Assembly (NCBI RefSeq): GCF_024359545.1
Contig: NZ_JAKQZG010000002.1
Span: forward strand, 124,001 to 188,000
Direction of reading: 5' to 3'
Origin: Jiella marina
GTDB lineage: Bacteria; Pseudomonadota; Alphaproteobacteria; Rhizobiales; Rhizobiaceae
DNA length: 64,000 nt
Part shown: positions 8,002-15,590 of the stretch, piece after piece
Numbering within the stretch: the stretch's first letter is position 1
How the letters are laid out: the number at the start of each line of letters is the position of its first letter
Notes under the pieces: generated by a model
What the model was told of the DNA's origin: nothing
Database searches by the model: none
The model's input: only the letters and a program-made list of their open reading frames with translations
Position numbers and translations under genes: made by a program

Positions 8002-9519
8002 CTACTCCGTCTTGGCCGACTGGGCTGAATCGGGCGTTTCTCCGCCAGCTCCGGACGGGGTCGCGACGCCGTCGACCGTGCCGTCGCCGGCATCGGCCTC
8101 AGAGGCGGCCTCTTCGCCGTCCGGCTGCGTGTCCGCCGCGGCATCGGCGGATCCCGCCGCGTCCGAAGCGGCCTCATCCGAAGCCGCGGGTTCGGCATTC
8201 GCACCATCCGAATCCGTGGCATCCGTGTCGCCGGAGCCGGCCTCGGTCCCTTCGCTCGCACCTTGCTGCGCACCGGCGTCATCGGCGGAAGCTTCGGCCA
8301 CGAGCCCATCTTCGCCGACCGTCACGGGAAGCGGATCGACGGGGGCTCCTTCGCCAATCTTCTGAATCCCGTCGACGATCAGCCGGTCGCCCGACGACGC
8401 GCCGCCGGTGACGAGCCAGTTCTGGTCGACGTCGCGGGCAATCGTCAGCTGTCGGCGCACCGCCGTGCCCTCTTCCGAGACGAACCATGCCACCGGCTCG
8501 CCCCGCTGATTGCGGGTGACCGCGCGCTGCGGCACCAGGATGCCGTTACTGGTCTCGCCGAGCGTGACGGTGGCGCGCATGTACATGCCGGGAAGGAGCA
8601 AGCGGTCGGGATTGTCGAAGACGGTGCGGAAGATCAGCGTCCCCGTGGTTTCGCTCACGACCATGTCGGCGGCCGAGACCGTTCCCGTCAGCGGATATTT
8701 CCGGCCATCGGCGAATTCCAGCGTGATCGTTGCCGATGGCTCGTCGGAATCCTTGCCGTTCTGGGTGATCTCCCCCGTCTCCATGCGACGGCGGAAATCG
8801 ACCAGCCTCTCGCTGGATTCGGTGAGGTCCACATAGATCGGATCAACCTGACGAATGGTCGTCAAAGGCGTGGACTGCCCGGCCGTCACGAGCGCGCCCT
8901 GATTGACACTGGAGCGCTCGGCGAGACCGGCGATCGGCGCTTGGATGACGGTCCGGCGCTGATTGATCTCGGCGCTCTTCAAGGCTGCCTGAGCCTGGGC
9001 GACGCCGGCTCGGGCCTCCAGATAAGCACTGCGTGCGTCCTCGGCTTCCTGCTCGCTGATCGCGCTCGAATTCAACAGTCGCTGATAGCGCTGCCACCGC
9101 GATTCGGTGCTCGACAGGGAGGCTTCGGCCCTGGCGACATCGGCCCGCGCGGCCTCGACCTGCGCGGTGTAGGAATCGTCGTCGATCCGATAGAGAACGT
9201 CGCCCGGCTCCACCTCGGTCGCGTCCTCGTAGACCTGTTCGGCGATCACGCCATCCACCTGGGGCCGCACCTCGACGGTCTTGTAGGGCGTCACCCGGCC
9301 CGCAACCTCAGTCGTGATGTCGACGTTCCGCGCCTCCAGCGTGATCACGCCGACCTGCTGCGGCGGGCGTTGCTGCTGCCCCTGGGCCTGAGCCTGCGAG
9401 GCTTCCTCGGAACCCGTGCAGGCGGCGGACAACGAAAGCAGCCCGATCATCGTGGCGGAAATCGCAAGACGCGCCGGACGGAGAGGCCGGTCAGCCCTGA
9501 AAGAAACGTTCGAGACCAT
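8002..9519 (-). CDS. RND efflux periplasmic adaptor with acidic C-terminal tail
   Basis: A 505-aa AcrA/MexA-type membrane fusion protein. The N-terminus has a lipoprotein-like signal ending LSLSAAC (Cys34), then the lipoyl/barrel-sandwich half (VGVITLEARNVDITTEVAGRV), a coiled-coil hairpin at about residues 120-185, and the returning lipoyl and beta-barrel segments. The last ~100 residues (from about 404) are a low-complexity Asp/Glu/Ala/Ser/Gly tail not found in standard AcrA proteins, which usually have 370-400 residues. The frame is open 24 codons further upstream, but the ATG at 9519 fits the signal peptide. It connects the downstream permease with an outer-membrane channel. Confidence 0.9.
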   Translation of the reverse strand: MVSNVSFRADRPLRPARLAISATMIGLLSLSAACTGSEEASQAQAQGQQQRPPQQVGVITLEARNVDITTEVAGRVTPYKTVEVRPQVDGVIAEQVYEDATEVEPGDVLYRIDDDSYTAQVEAARADVARAEASLSSTESRWQRYQRLLNSSAISEQEAEDARSAYLEARAGVAQAQAALKSAEINQRRTVIQAPIAGLAERSSVNQGALVTAGQSTPLTTIRQVDPIYVDLTESSERLVDFRRRMETGEITQNGKDSDEPSATITLEFADGRKYPLTGTVSAADMVVSETTGTLIFRTVFDNPDRLLLPGMYMRATVTLGETSNGILVPQRAVTRNQRGEPVAWFVSEEGTAVRRQLTIARDVDQNWLVTGGASSGDRLIVDGIQKIGEGAPVDPLPVTVGEDGLVAEASADDAGAQQGASEGTEAGSGDTDATDSDGANAEPAASDEAASDAAGSADAAADTQPDGEEAASEADAGDGTVDGVATPSGAGGETPDSAQSAKTE

Positions 9520-9810
9520 GAAATCTTTCTGCCACCGAGTGGGAAACGCGCCAGCTGCGACACTGCGGCTCGCCGGGACGCTGCCAACCAATTATAAGTC
9601 TGACATCGCAATCAGCAAGTTACGGTGTGTCGCCGCAGACCGAACGCGACCTTCCCGACACTGGAATGTGATTAGCCGAGTTTCCGCTGCAATGCAGCAA
9701 ACACCTTCGTTATCGAAGTCGCAGGCGGACGAGGGTTCTCCCGGAAATCGGGTCGCTGCCGGCAGCGGGTCGCAATAGCGTCCTTCAAAATTCTGAAGGA
9801 AACGTCAAAG
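9520..9810. promoter_or_regulatory. Divergent promoter region with two short palindromes
   Basis: This 291-base gap lies between the efflux operon (minus) and the EamA transporter (plus). It contains GCTGCAATGCAGC (9686-9698), a 13-bp palindrome with a central A, and CGCTGCCGGCAGCG (9754-9767), a perfect 14-bp palindrome. Either could be a regulator site, though short GC palindromes also occur by chance in DNA of this composition. Confidence 0.3.
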
Positions 9811-10770
9811 ATGCCGGACCCGCGAGCCCCCGAACCGTCTCGTCGCCCGTTGCCTGAGCGCCGCATGGGGACCGCGCAGTGGATGACACTGATCGCGCTT
9901 TCGATTCTCTGGGGTGGCTCGTTCTTCTTCACCGAGATCGCACTTGGCGAACTGCCAGTCTTCACGCTCGTCGCGCTTCGGGTCATGCTGGCAGCGGCGG
10001 CGCTCCATGTCGTTCTTCGCGTGCTCGGCGTCAAAATGCCATGCGACAAAGCGGTCTGGACCGCCTTCTTCGCCATGGGCTTTCTCAACAATCTCGTGCC
10101 GTTTTCCCTGATCGTCTGGGGTCAGACCCATATCGCCTCGGGTCTCGCCTCGATCCTGAACGCGACGACACCGCTCTTCACCGTCCTCGTCGCCCACGCC
10201 GTGACTCGCGACGAACGCCTGACGTCGAACCGGGCGTTCGGCGTGGTGACCGGCTTTCTGGGCGTGGTCGTTCTGATCGGCCCTTCCGCGCTGAATTCTC
10301 TCGGCACCGACGGTCTCGCCCAGCTCGCCTGTCTCGCTGCGGCCTTTTCCTATGCCTTGGCGGGCGTCTTCGGTCGACGCTTTCGGCGCATGGGGGTCTC
10401 GCCCATAGCAACAGCCACCGGCCAGGTGACCGCTTCGGCGACGATGCTGGTTCCCCTCGCCCTTCTCCTCGATCGGCCATGGACGCTCGCCATGCCCGGG
10501 GCGGACACGATCGCGGCCATCCTCGGCATCGCGCTGCTTTCGACCGCCCTTGCCTACGTGCTCTATTTTCGGCTGCTCGCCACGGCGGGCGCGACGAACC
10601 TCCTCCTCGTCACCTTCCTGATCCCGGTCAGCGCCATCCTGCTCGGCGCGCTGGTGCTGGGCGAAGTTCTGCAGCCCCAGCACTTCGCGGGCATGGCGCT
10701 GATCGGGGTGGGCCTCGCCGCGATCGATGGCCGGCTTTGGCGGCAAAGGGAGCGATCGAGCTGCGTATAA
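9811..10770 (+). CDS. EamA/DMT family transporter
   Basis: A 319-aa inner-membrane protein of the drug/metabolite transporter superfamily. It shows about ten hydrophobic segments arranged as two EamA repeats: the first begins at ILWGGSFFFTEIALGELPVF and the second at LACLAAAFSYALAGVFGRRF near residue 172. The family exports amino acids, metabolites or drugs; the substrate is not deducible. AAGGAAA lies upstream of the ATG. It is divergent from the RND operon and convergent with lpd. Confidence 0.88.
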   Translation: MPDPRAPEPSRRPLPERRMGTAQWMTLIALSILWGGSFFFTEIALGELPVFTLVALRVMLAAAALHVVLRVLGVKMPCDKAVWTAFFAMGFLNNLVPFSLIVWGQTHIASGLASILNATTPLFTVLVAHAVTRDERLTSNRAFGVVTGFLGVVVLIGPSALNSLGTDGLAQLACLAAAFSYALAGVFGRRFRRMGVSPIATATGQVTASATMLVPLALLLDRPWTLAMPGADTIAAILGIALLSTALAYVLYFRLLATAGATNLLLVTFLIPVSAILLGALVLGEVLQPQHFAGMALIGVGLAAIDGRLWRQRERSSCV

Positions 10771-10848
10771 CGCGAGTCGAATGGCGGTCGGGGCAGCCTA
10801 TCGCCCGCCGCGCCGCCAGCCTCTGGCCGACGGAGGCGCCAGCCGATC

Positions 10849-12258
10849 CTAAACGTGGATCGGCTTGGCAAAAGCCGCGAAAGCCGCCTCGCGCACGGCC
10901 TCCGACAAGGTCGGATGAGCGTGAGAGGTGCGCGCGAGATCCTCCGACGAGCCGCTGAACTCCATGAGGAGCGCGGCTTCGGCGATCATGTCGCCGGCAT
11001 CGGCGCCGAGAATGTGGACGCCGAGCACGCGGTCGGTCTTCTTGTCGGCGAGGACCTTCACGAACCCGTCGGTCTTCAGCATCGACCGGGCGCGGCCATT
11101 TGCCATGAAGGGGAACTTGCCGACATTGTATTCGACGCCAGCCTTCTTCAGCTCTTCCTCGGTCTTCCCGACCGAGGCGACCTCGGGCTCGGTGTAGACC
11201 ACCGACGGGATCGCATCGTAGTTCACATGGCCAGACTGGCCGGCGAGAATTTCGGCGAGCGCCACGCCCTCGTCCTCGGCCTTGTGGGCGAGCATCGCGC
11301 CCTTCACCACGTCCCCGATCGCATAGATGCCCTCGACATTGGTCCTGAAATGAGCGTCGATCTCCACCCGGCCGCGATCGTCGAGGGCCACGCCGGCCTC
11401 CTTCAGGCCGAGGCCTTCCGTGTAGGGCTTGCGGCCGGTCGCCACCAGGACGACGTCGGCGTCGATCGTCTCGGCATCACCGCCCTTCACCGGCTCGAAG
11501 GTGACCGATGCGCCATTCTTGCTCTTCTCGACGTCCGTCACCTTCGCGCCGAGCTTGAAGGTCAGGCCCTGCTTGACGAGCAGTTTCTGGAAAGCGGTCG
11601 AGACTTCGCTGTCCATCGGGCCCAGGATCTTGTCGAGGAACTCGACGACGGTGACTTCGGCGCCCAACCGCGCCCAGACCGAGCCGAGTTCCAGCCCGAT
11701 CACGCCGCCGCCAACCACGACCATCTTCTTCGGAACCTCGGGAAGCGCGATCGCATGGTCGGACGAGACGATGGTGGTCTCGTCGAACTGGACGTCGAGA
11801 CCCGGAATGCCGGCGACATCGGATCCCGTCGCGATGCAGATATTCTTGGCCTTCAGCGTCTCGGTGGAGCCGTCGTCCTTCGTCACCTCGACCTCGCCGA
11901 CCGACTTGATCCGGCCGGTGCCGATCAGGCCGGTGATCTTGTTCTTCTTGAACAGGAAGGCGATGCCCTCGACATTGGACTTCACCGTCTTGTCCTTGTG
12001 GGCCATCATCTTCTCGAGATTCAGCTTTGGGCTGACCTCGATCCCCATCTCGGCGAAGGAATGGCCGGCTTCGGCGAAGGCTTCCGAGGCGTAGAGCAGG
12101 GCCTTGGACGGGATGCAGCCGACATTCAGGCAGGTGCCGCCATAGGTCTTGCGTTTCTCGACGCAGGCGACCTTGAGGCCGAGCTGCGCCGCTTTGATGG
12201 CGCAGACATAGCCGCCCGGTCCGGAGCCGATGACGACGAGATCGTAGGTGTCAGCCAT
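10849..12258 (-). CDS. lpdA: Dihydrolipoyl dehydrogenase (E3)
   Basis: A 469-aa FAD-dependent disulfide oxidoreductase that reoxidises dihydrolipoyl groups on E2 with NAD+. The FAD-binding GSGPGG motif is at residues 11-16, the redox-active disulfide is Cys43/Cys48 in GGTCLNVGC, the NAD-binding GGGVIGLELG lies in the middle, and the C-terminal catalytic dyad is His448/Glu453 in HAHPTLSEAV. Its place at the end of the sucA-sucB cluster indicates that it serves the 2-oxoglutarate dehydrogenase complex, possibly shared with other 2-oxoacid dehydrogenases. A 146-nt gap separates it from the upstream SDR gene, so it may also have its own promoter. Confidence 0.96.
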   Translation of the reverse strand: MADTYDLVVIGSGPGGYVCAIKAAQLGLKVACVEKRKTYGGTCLNVGCIPSKALLYASEAFAEAGHSFAEMGIEVSPKLNLEKMMAHKDKTVKSNVEGIAFLFKKNKITGLIGTGRIKSVGEVEVTKDDGSTETLKAKNICIATGSDVAGIPGLDVQFDETTIVSSDHAIALPEVPKKMVVVGGGVIGLELGSVWARLGAEVTVVEFLDKILGPMDSEVSTAFQKLLVKQGLTFKLGAKVTDVEKSKNGASVTFEPVKGGDAETIDADVVLVATGRKPYTEGLGLKEAGVALDDRGRVEIDAHFRTNVEGIYAIGDVVKGAMLAHKAEDEGVALAEILAGQSGHVNYDAIPSVVYTEPEVASVGKTEEELKKAGVEYNVGKFPFMANGRARSMLKTDGFVKVLADKKTDRVLGVHILGADAGDMIAEAALLMEFSGSSEDLARTSHAHPTLSEAVREAAFAAFAKPIHV

Positions 12259-12404
12259 TGCAGAGTCCTGTCATGCCAGGGACGGGCAATTCCCGCCGAA
12301 AAAGAAGACCAGAAGATCGGCCCGGATGTCGAGCCGACAAGGACGAGGGTTCGATGTGGGGATAGCCGCATCAGGGGCGAGTGCAAAGACATGAGGCCCG
12401 AAAA

Positions 12405-13160
12405 TCAGGGCAGAATCGCTCGCGCACCCGAAACATCCAGGATCGCACCGGTGGAGTAGGAGGCCTCCGGCGAGGCGAGCCACAGGATCGCACGGGCGAC
12501 TTCCTCGGCCGTACCCGGCCGCTTCAGCGGCAGGGTCGCGGAGATTTCCGCGACCCTGTTGGGCTCTCCGCCCGAGGCGTGAATGTCGGTCTCGATGATG
12601 CCGGGGCGGACGGCGGTGACGGAAATTCCCTCCTCCGCGACTTCCTTGGCCAGGCCGACGGTGAAAGTGTCGATCGCACCCTTGGTCGCGGCATAGTCGA
12701 CACGCGAGCCACCGGCACCCAGCTTGGCGGCGGCGGACGACAGGTTGACGATCGCCCCGCCCTGGCCGCCGCGTTTCGTCGACATGCGCCGGATCGCTTC
12801 GCGGGCGCAGAGGAAACTACCGGTGACGTTGATGCGGAAGATCCGCTCGAGCCGCTCGGCGCTCATCTCGGCAACGGGACCGAGTTCGTCGACGATGCCG
12901 GCATTGTTGACCAGCACCTTGAGCGTGCCGAGTGCGTCCGCCGCCTCGAACAGCGCGAGAATGTCGGCCTCGGCGCCGACGTCCCCTTTCACGGCGATCG
13001 CCTTGCCGCCGGCGGCTTCGATCTCCGCCACCACCTTTTCAGCGGCCGCGCGGTTCGAGGCATAGTTCACGACGACCGCATAGCCGGCCTTGGCGCCGAG
13101 AATGGCGGTCGCCGCGCCGATGCCGCGCGAGCCACCGGTGACGATCATGACGTCGGTCAA
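12405..13160 (-). CDS. SDR family oxidoreductase
   Basis: A 251-aa classical short-chain dehydrogenase/reductase. The N-terminal cofactor motif TGGSRGIG begins near residue 8, followed by VNNAGI near 86-91 and the catalytic Tyr and Lys of YAATK near residue 157. The end (GAILDVSGARAILP) resembles glucose dehydrogenase-like SDRs. Preference for NAD or NADP and the substrate are unknown. It sits between the pentapeptide-repeat genes and lpd inside the TCA cluster on the same strand, but SDRs are common passengers and a direct TCA role should not be assumed. Confidence 0.9.
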   Translation of the reverse strand: MTDVMIVTGGSRGIGAATAILGAKAGYAVVVNYASNRAAAEKVVAEIEAAGGKAIAVKGDVGAEADILALFEAADALGTLKVLVNNAGIVDELGPVAEMSAERLERIFRINVTGSFLCAREAIRRMSTKRGGQGGAIVNLSSAAAKLGAGGSRVDYAATKGAIDTFTVGLAKEVAEEGISVTAVRPGIIETDIHASGGEPNRVAEISATLPLKRPGTAEEVARAILWLASPEASYSTGAILDVSGARAILP

Positions 13161-13182
13161 GTGAGGTTCCCTTGGATGTGCG

Positions 13183-13500
13183 TTATTCCACCGGCGCCAG
13201 TGTCAGCCGCGAACGGTCAATATAGTCGGGAAGCCGGGTGTTCTCGTCGACAATGGCCACCTGCAGCTGCTCGATGGTTAGATTCTTCGCACCCGTCAGA
13301 TCCGCTCCGCGCAGATCGGTCCCGGTAAGGTCTGCATTGCTGAAGTTCACGCGCGCGAAGATCGCATTCTTGGCGTCCGCATTCCGAAGATTGGCGTCGC
13401 TCAGATTAATCCCGGTAAAATCGAGCCGCCGAAGAAAGACGCCTGGAAACTGGAAATGATGATGGCTGCCGGCGTTCAACGAATCAATTCGCGCGCTCAT
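13183..13500 (-). CDS. Pentapeptide repeat protein (C-terminal half of a split gene?)
   Basis: A 105-aa protein whose centre contains A(D/N)LXX pentapeptide repeats (LDFTGINLSDANLRNADAKN, then FSNADLTGTDLRGADLTGA), the signature of right-handed quadrilateral beta-helix proteins. It overlaps the upstream 134-aa gene by 17 nt in another frame. AGGAGGA lies about 9 nt before its ATG, so it can be translated on its own. In many bacteria the domain encoded by the upstream gene is fused in frame to such repeats, so this may be a frameshifted or naturally split form of one protein. Function unknown. Confidence 0.75.
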   Translation of the reverse strand: MSARIDSLNAGSHHHFQFPGVFLRRLDFTGINLSDANLRNADAKNAIFARVNFSNADLTGTDLRGADLTGAKNLTIEQLQVAIVDENTRLPDYIDRSRLTLAPVE

Positions 13501-13888
13501 CTGCGGCTTTCCTCCTCAACACGTCCAAGACAGCCTTCAAATCCTGTGGAGGCTGCTCATCACCATATTCGCCCGAGCGCCGTTCGAGATAGAATTCGAG
13601 AAGCTTAAAGACCGGCTTCGCAAGATCGGGAAAATCCTCCGTCACGTCCCCGAGAATATAGATCGCCGCGAGGCGAACTTCCATCTTGTCGTCGCCGAGT
13701 TGGCCGGCCGCTCGGTTGAAGAGTTCCATGACATGGGCGCGGCGGGCCAGCGTCGCCTGAACAACGGCCGAGCCAGCCTGGGTCGTCTCCGGTCCAAGCT
13801 TTTTCCAGGCGAGATAGGCGCCGACGGCGGCGGCCGCCGTCAGCGCCAGATTGCGCAGGATCTCCGAGAGATCGACCAGCGTCTCCAT
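13484..13888 (-). CDS. Membrane-anchored protein, N-terminal half of pentapeptide-repeat protein
   Basis: A 134-aa protein with one N-terminal hydrophobic segment (LALTAAAAVGAYLAWKKLG, residues ~14-32) followed by a helical domain including LFNRAAGQLGDDKMEVRLAAIYILGD and ending in LKAVLDVLRRKAADERAN. This arrangement is what precedes pentapeptide repeats in longer single-chain proteins. The stop codon lies 17 nt inside the downstream pentapeptide gene. It follows sucB by 23 nt on the same strand. Function unknown; the anchor suggests an inner-membrane location. Confidence 0.7.
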   Translation of the reverse strand: METLVDLSEILRNLALTAAAAVGAYLAWKKLGPETTQAGSAVVQATLARRAHVMELFNRAAGQLGDDKMEVRLAAIYILGDVTEDFPDLAKPVFKLLEFYLERRSGEYGDEQPPQDLKAVLDVLRRKAADERAN

Positions 13889-13911
13889 CCCGAAGCTCTT
13901 TCACGCAGGGA

Positions 13912-15537
13912 TCAGAGGTCGAGGACCAGCCGCTCGGGATCTTCCAGGCTCTCCTTGACGCGAACCAGGAAGGTCACGGCTTCCTTGCCGTCGACGATCC
14001 GGTGGTCGTAGCTGAGCGCCAGATACATCATCGGCCGGATGACCACCTGGCCGCCGATCGCCATCGGTCGCTCCTGGATCTTGTGCATGCCGAGAATGCC
14101 GGACTGCGGAGCGTTGAGGATCGGCGTCGACATCAGGGAGCCGTAAACGCCGCCATTGGTGATCGTGAAGGTGCCGCCCTGCATGTCGGACATGCCGAGC
14201 TTGCCATCGCGCGCGGCGCGGGCAAGACGGCCGATCTCCTTCTCGATCTCGGCGATGGTCATGGCGTCGGCGTCGCGGATGACCGGGACGACGAGGCCCT
14301 TGTCGGTGCCGACGGCCATGCCGACATGGCAGAAGTTCTTGTAGACGATCTCGTTGCCGTCGATCTCGGCATTGACCGCCGGAATCTCCTTCAGCGCGTG
14401 GCAGACGGCCTTGGTGAAGAAGCCCATGAAGCCGAGCTTCACGCCATGCTTCTTCTCGAACAGATCCTTGTATCGCGACCTGAGATCCATCACCGCCTTC
14501 ATGTCCACCTCGTTGAAGGTGGTCAGCATGGCGGCGGTATCCTGCGCGTCCTTGAGGCGCCGGGCGATGGTCTGGCGGAGGCGAGTCATCTTGACCCGCT
14601 CCTCGCGCGACTCGTCGTCGGGCGCGGATGGGGCGCGGGCGGCCTTGGGCTTCTCCTGCGGCGAGGACGGTGCGCCCTTGGCGGCCGCTTCGAGGACGTC
14701 GCCCTTCAGCACCTGGCCTTGCTTGCCCGATCCCTGGACGTCGCCGTCCTTCAGGCCCTTTTCACGCATCAGCTTGGCGGCGGCGGGCGCCGGCGCCCGG
14801 CCCTCTTCCGCCTCGACCTGACGGCGCGGCGTCTCGTCGGTGCCGCCACCGACGGCGGTCGAGCCAGAGGCGGAAGGACCCTTGGCGCCGTCGCCGGAGC
14901 CGGCCGAGGCGCCTTCCTCGATCTTCATCAGCAGCGCGCCGACCTGCACCTCGTCGCCTTGAGCGACAGCGAGTTCGCGCACCACACCCGCCACCGGCGA
15001 GGGCACTTCCTGCGCAGCCTTGTCGGTTTCGAGTTCGAGCAGCGCCTCGTCCATGGACACGCTGTCGCCGACCTTCTTGAAGAGCTGGCCGACGGTCGCC
15101 TCAGTGACGGACTCGCCCGCCGCCGGGACGTTGACTTCGACAAGCTTGCCAGACCCGGCCGAAGCGCCATCAGCCGAAGCCTTTTCGTCGCCGGAACCGC
15201 CGCCGCCATAGTCGGACGCCGTCTCTGCGGCCTGGTCCGCCTCGGCAGCCTTGCTCTTCGGCTTCTCGGTCGCATCCGTGGTGCCGCCGGCCTTGCCTTC
15301 GCCCTCACCGATCGCGCCGATCACCGCGCCGACCCCGACCGTCTCGCCTTCCTTGACGGCGATGTCTTCGAGGACACCGGCCGCCGGGGCCGGCACTTCG
15401 ACCGTCACCTTGTCGGTCTCGAGTTCGGCGACGGTCTCGTCCTGCTCGACCCGGTCTCCGGGCTTCTTGAACCACTGGCCGATCGTCGCTTCGGTGACGG
15501 ATTCACCCAGGGTCGGGACTTTGATTTCGGTTGCCAT
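13912..15537 (-). CDS. sucB: 2-oxoglutarate dehydrogenase E2, dihydrolipoamide succinyltransferase
   Basis: A 541-aa E2 subunit. It has two lipoyl domains rather than the single one usual for SucB: the first with lipoyl Lys43 in [12 protein letters not shown], the second from about residue 132 with another ETDK near residue 173. A peripheral subunit-binding domain ([17 protein letters not shown]) follows near residue 245, then the catalytic domain with SYDHRIVDG near residue 510, whose His is the acyltransfer residue. Linkers are Ala/Glu/Gly/Ser-rich. It transfers succinyl groups to CoA. It lies 53 nt downstream of sucA. Confidence 0.96.
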   Translation of the reverse strand: MATEIKVPTLGESVTEATIGQWFKKPGDRVEQDETVAELETDKVTVEVPAPAAGVLEDIAVKEGETVGVGAVIGAIGEGEGKAGGTTDATEKPKSKAAEADQAAETASDYGGGGSGDEKASADGASAGSGKLVEVNVPAAGESVTEATVGQLFKKVGDSVSMDEALLELETDKAAQEVPSPVAGVVRELAVAQGDEVQVGALLMKIEEGASAGSGDGAKGPSASGSTAVGGGTDETPRRQVEAEEGRAPAPAAAKLMREKGLKDGDVQGSGKQGQVLKGDVLEAAAKGAPSSPQEKPKAARAPSAPDDESREERVKMTRLRQTIARRLKDAQDTAAMLTTFNEVDMKAVMDLRSRYKDLFEKKHGVKLGFMGFFTKAVCHALKEIPAVNAEIDGNEIVYKNFCHVGMAVGTDKGLVVPVIRDADAMTIAEIEKEIGRLARAARDGKLGMSDMQGGTFTITNGGVYGSLMSTPILNAPQSGILGMHKIQERPMAIGGQVVIRPMMYLALSYDHRIVDGKEAVTFLVRVKESLEDPERLVLDL

Positions 15538-15590
15538 CGGTCTCGTTCGTTTCGTTGTCAGGCGTCAGATGCGGGCGGTTTTCGGCGGCA

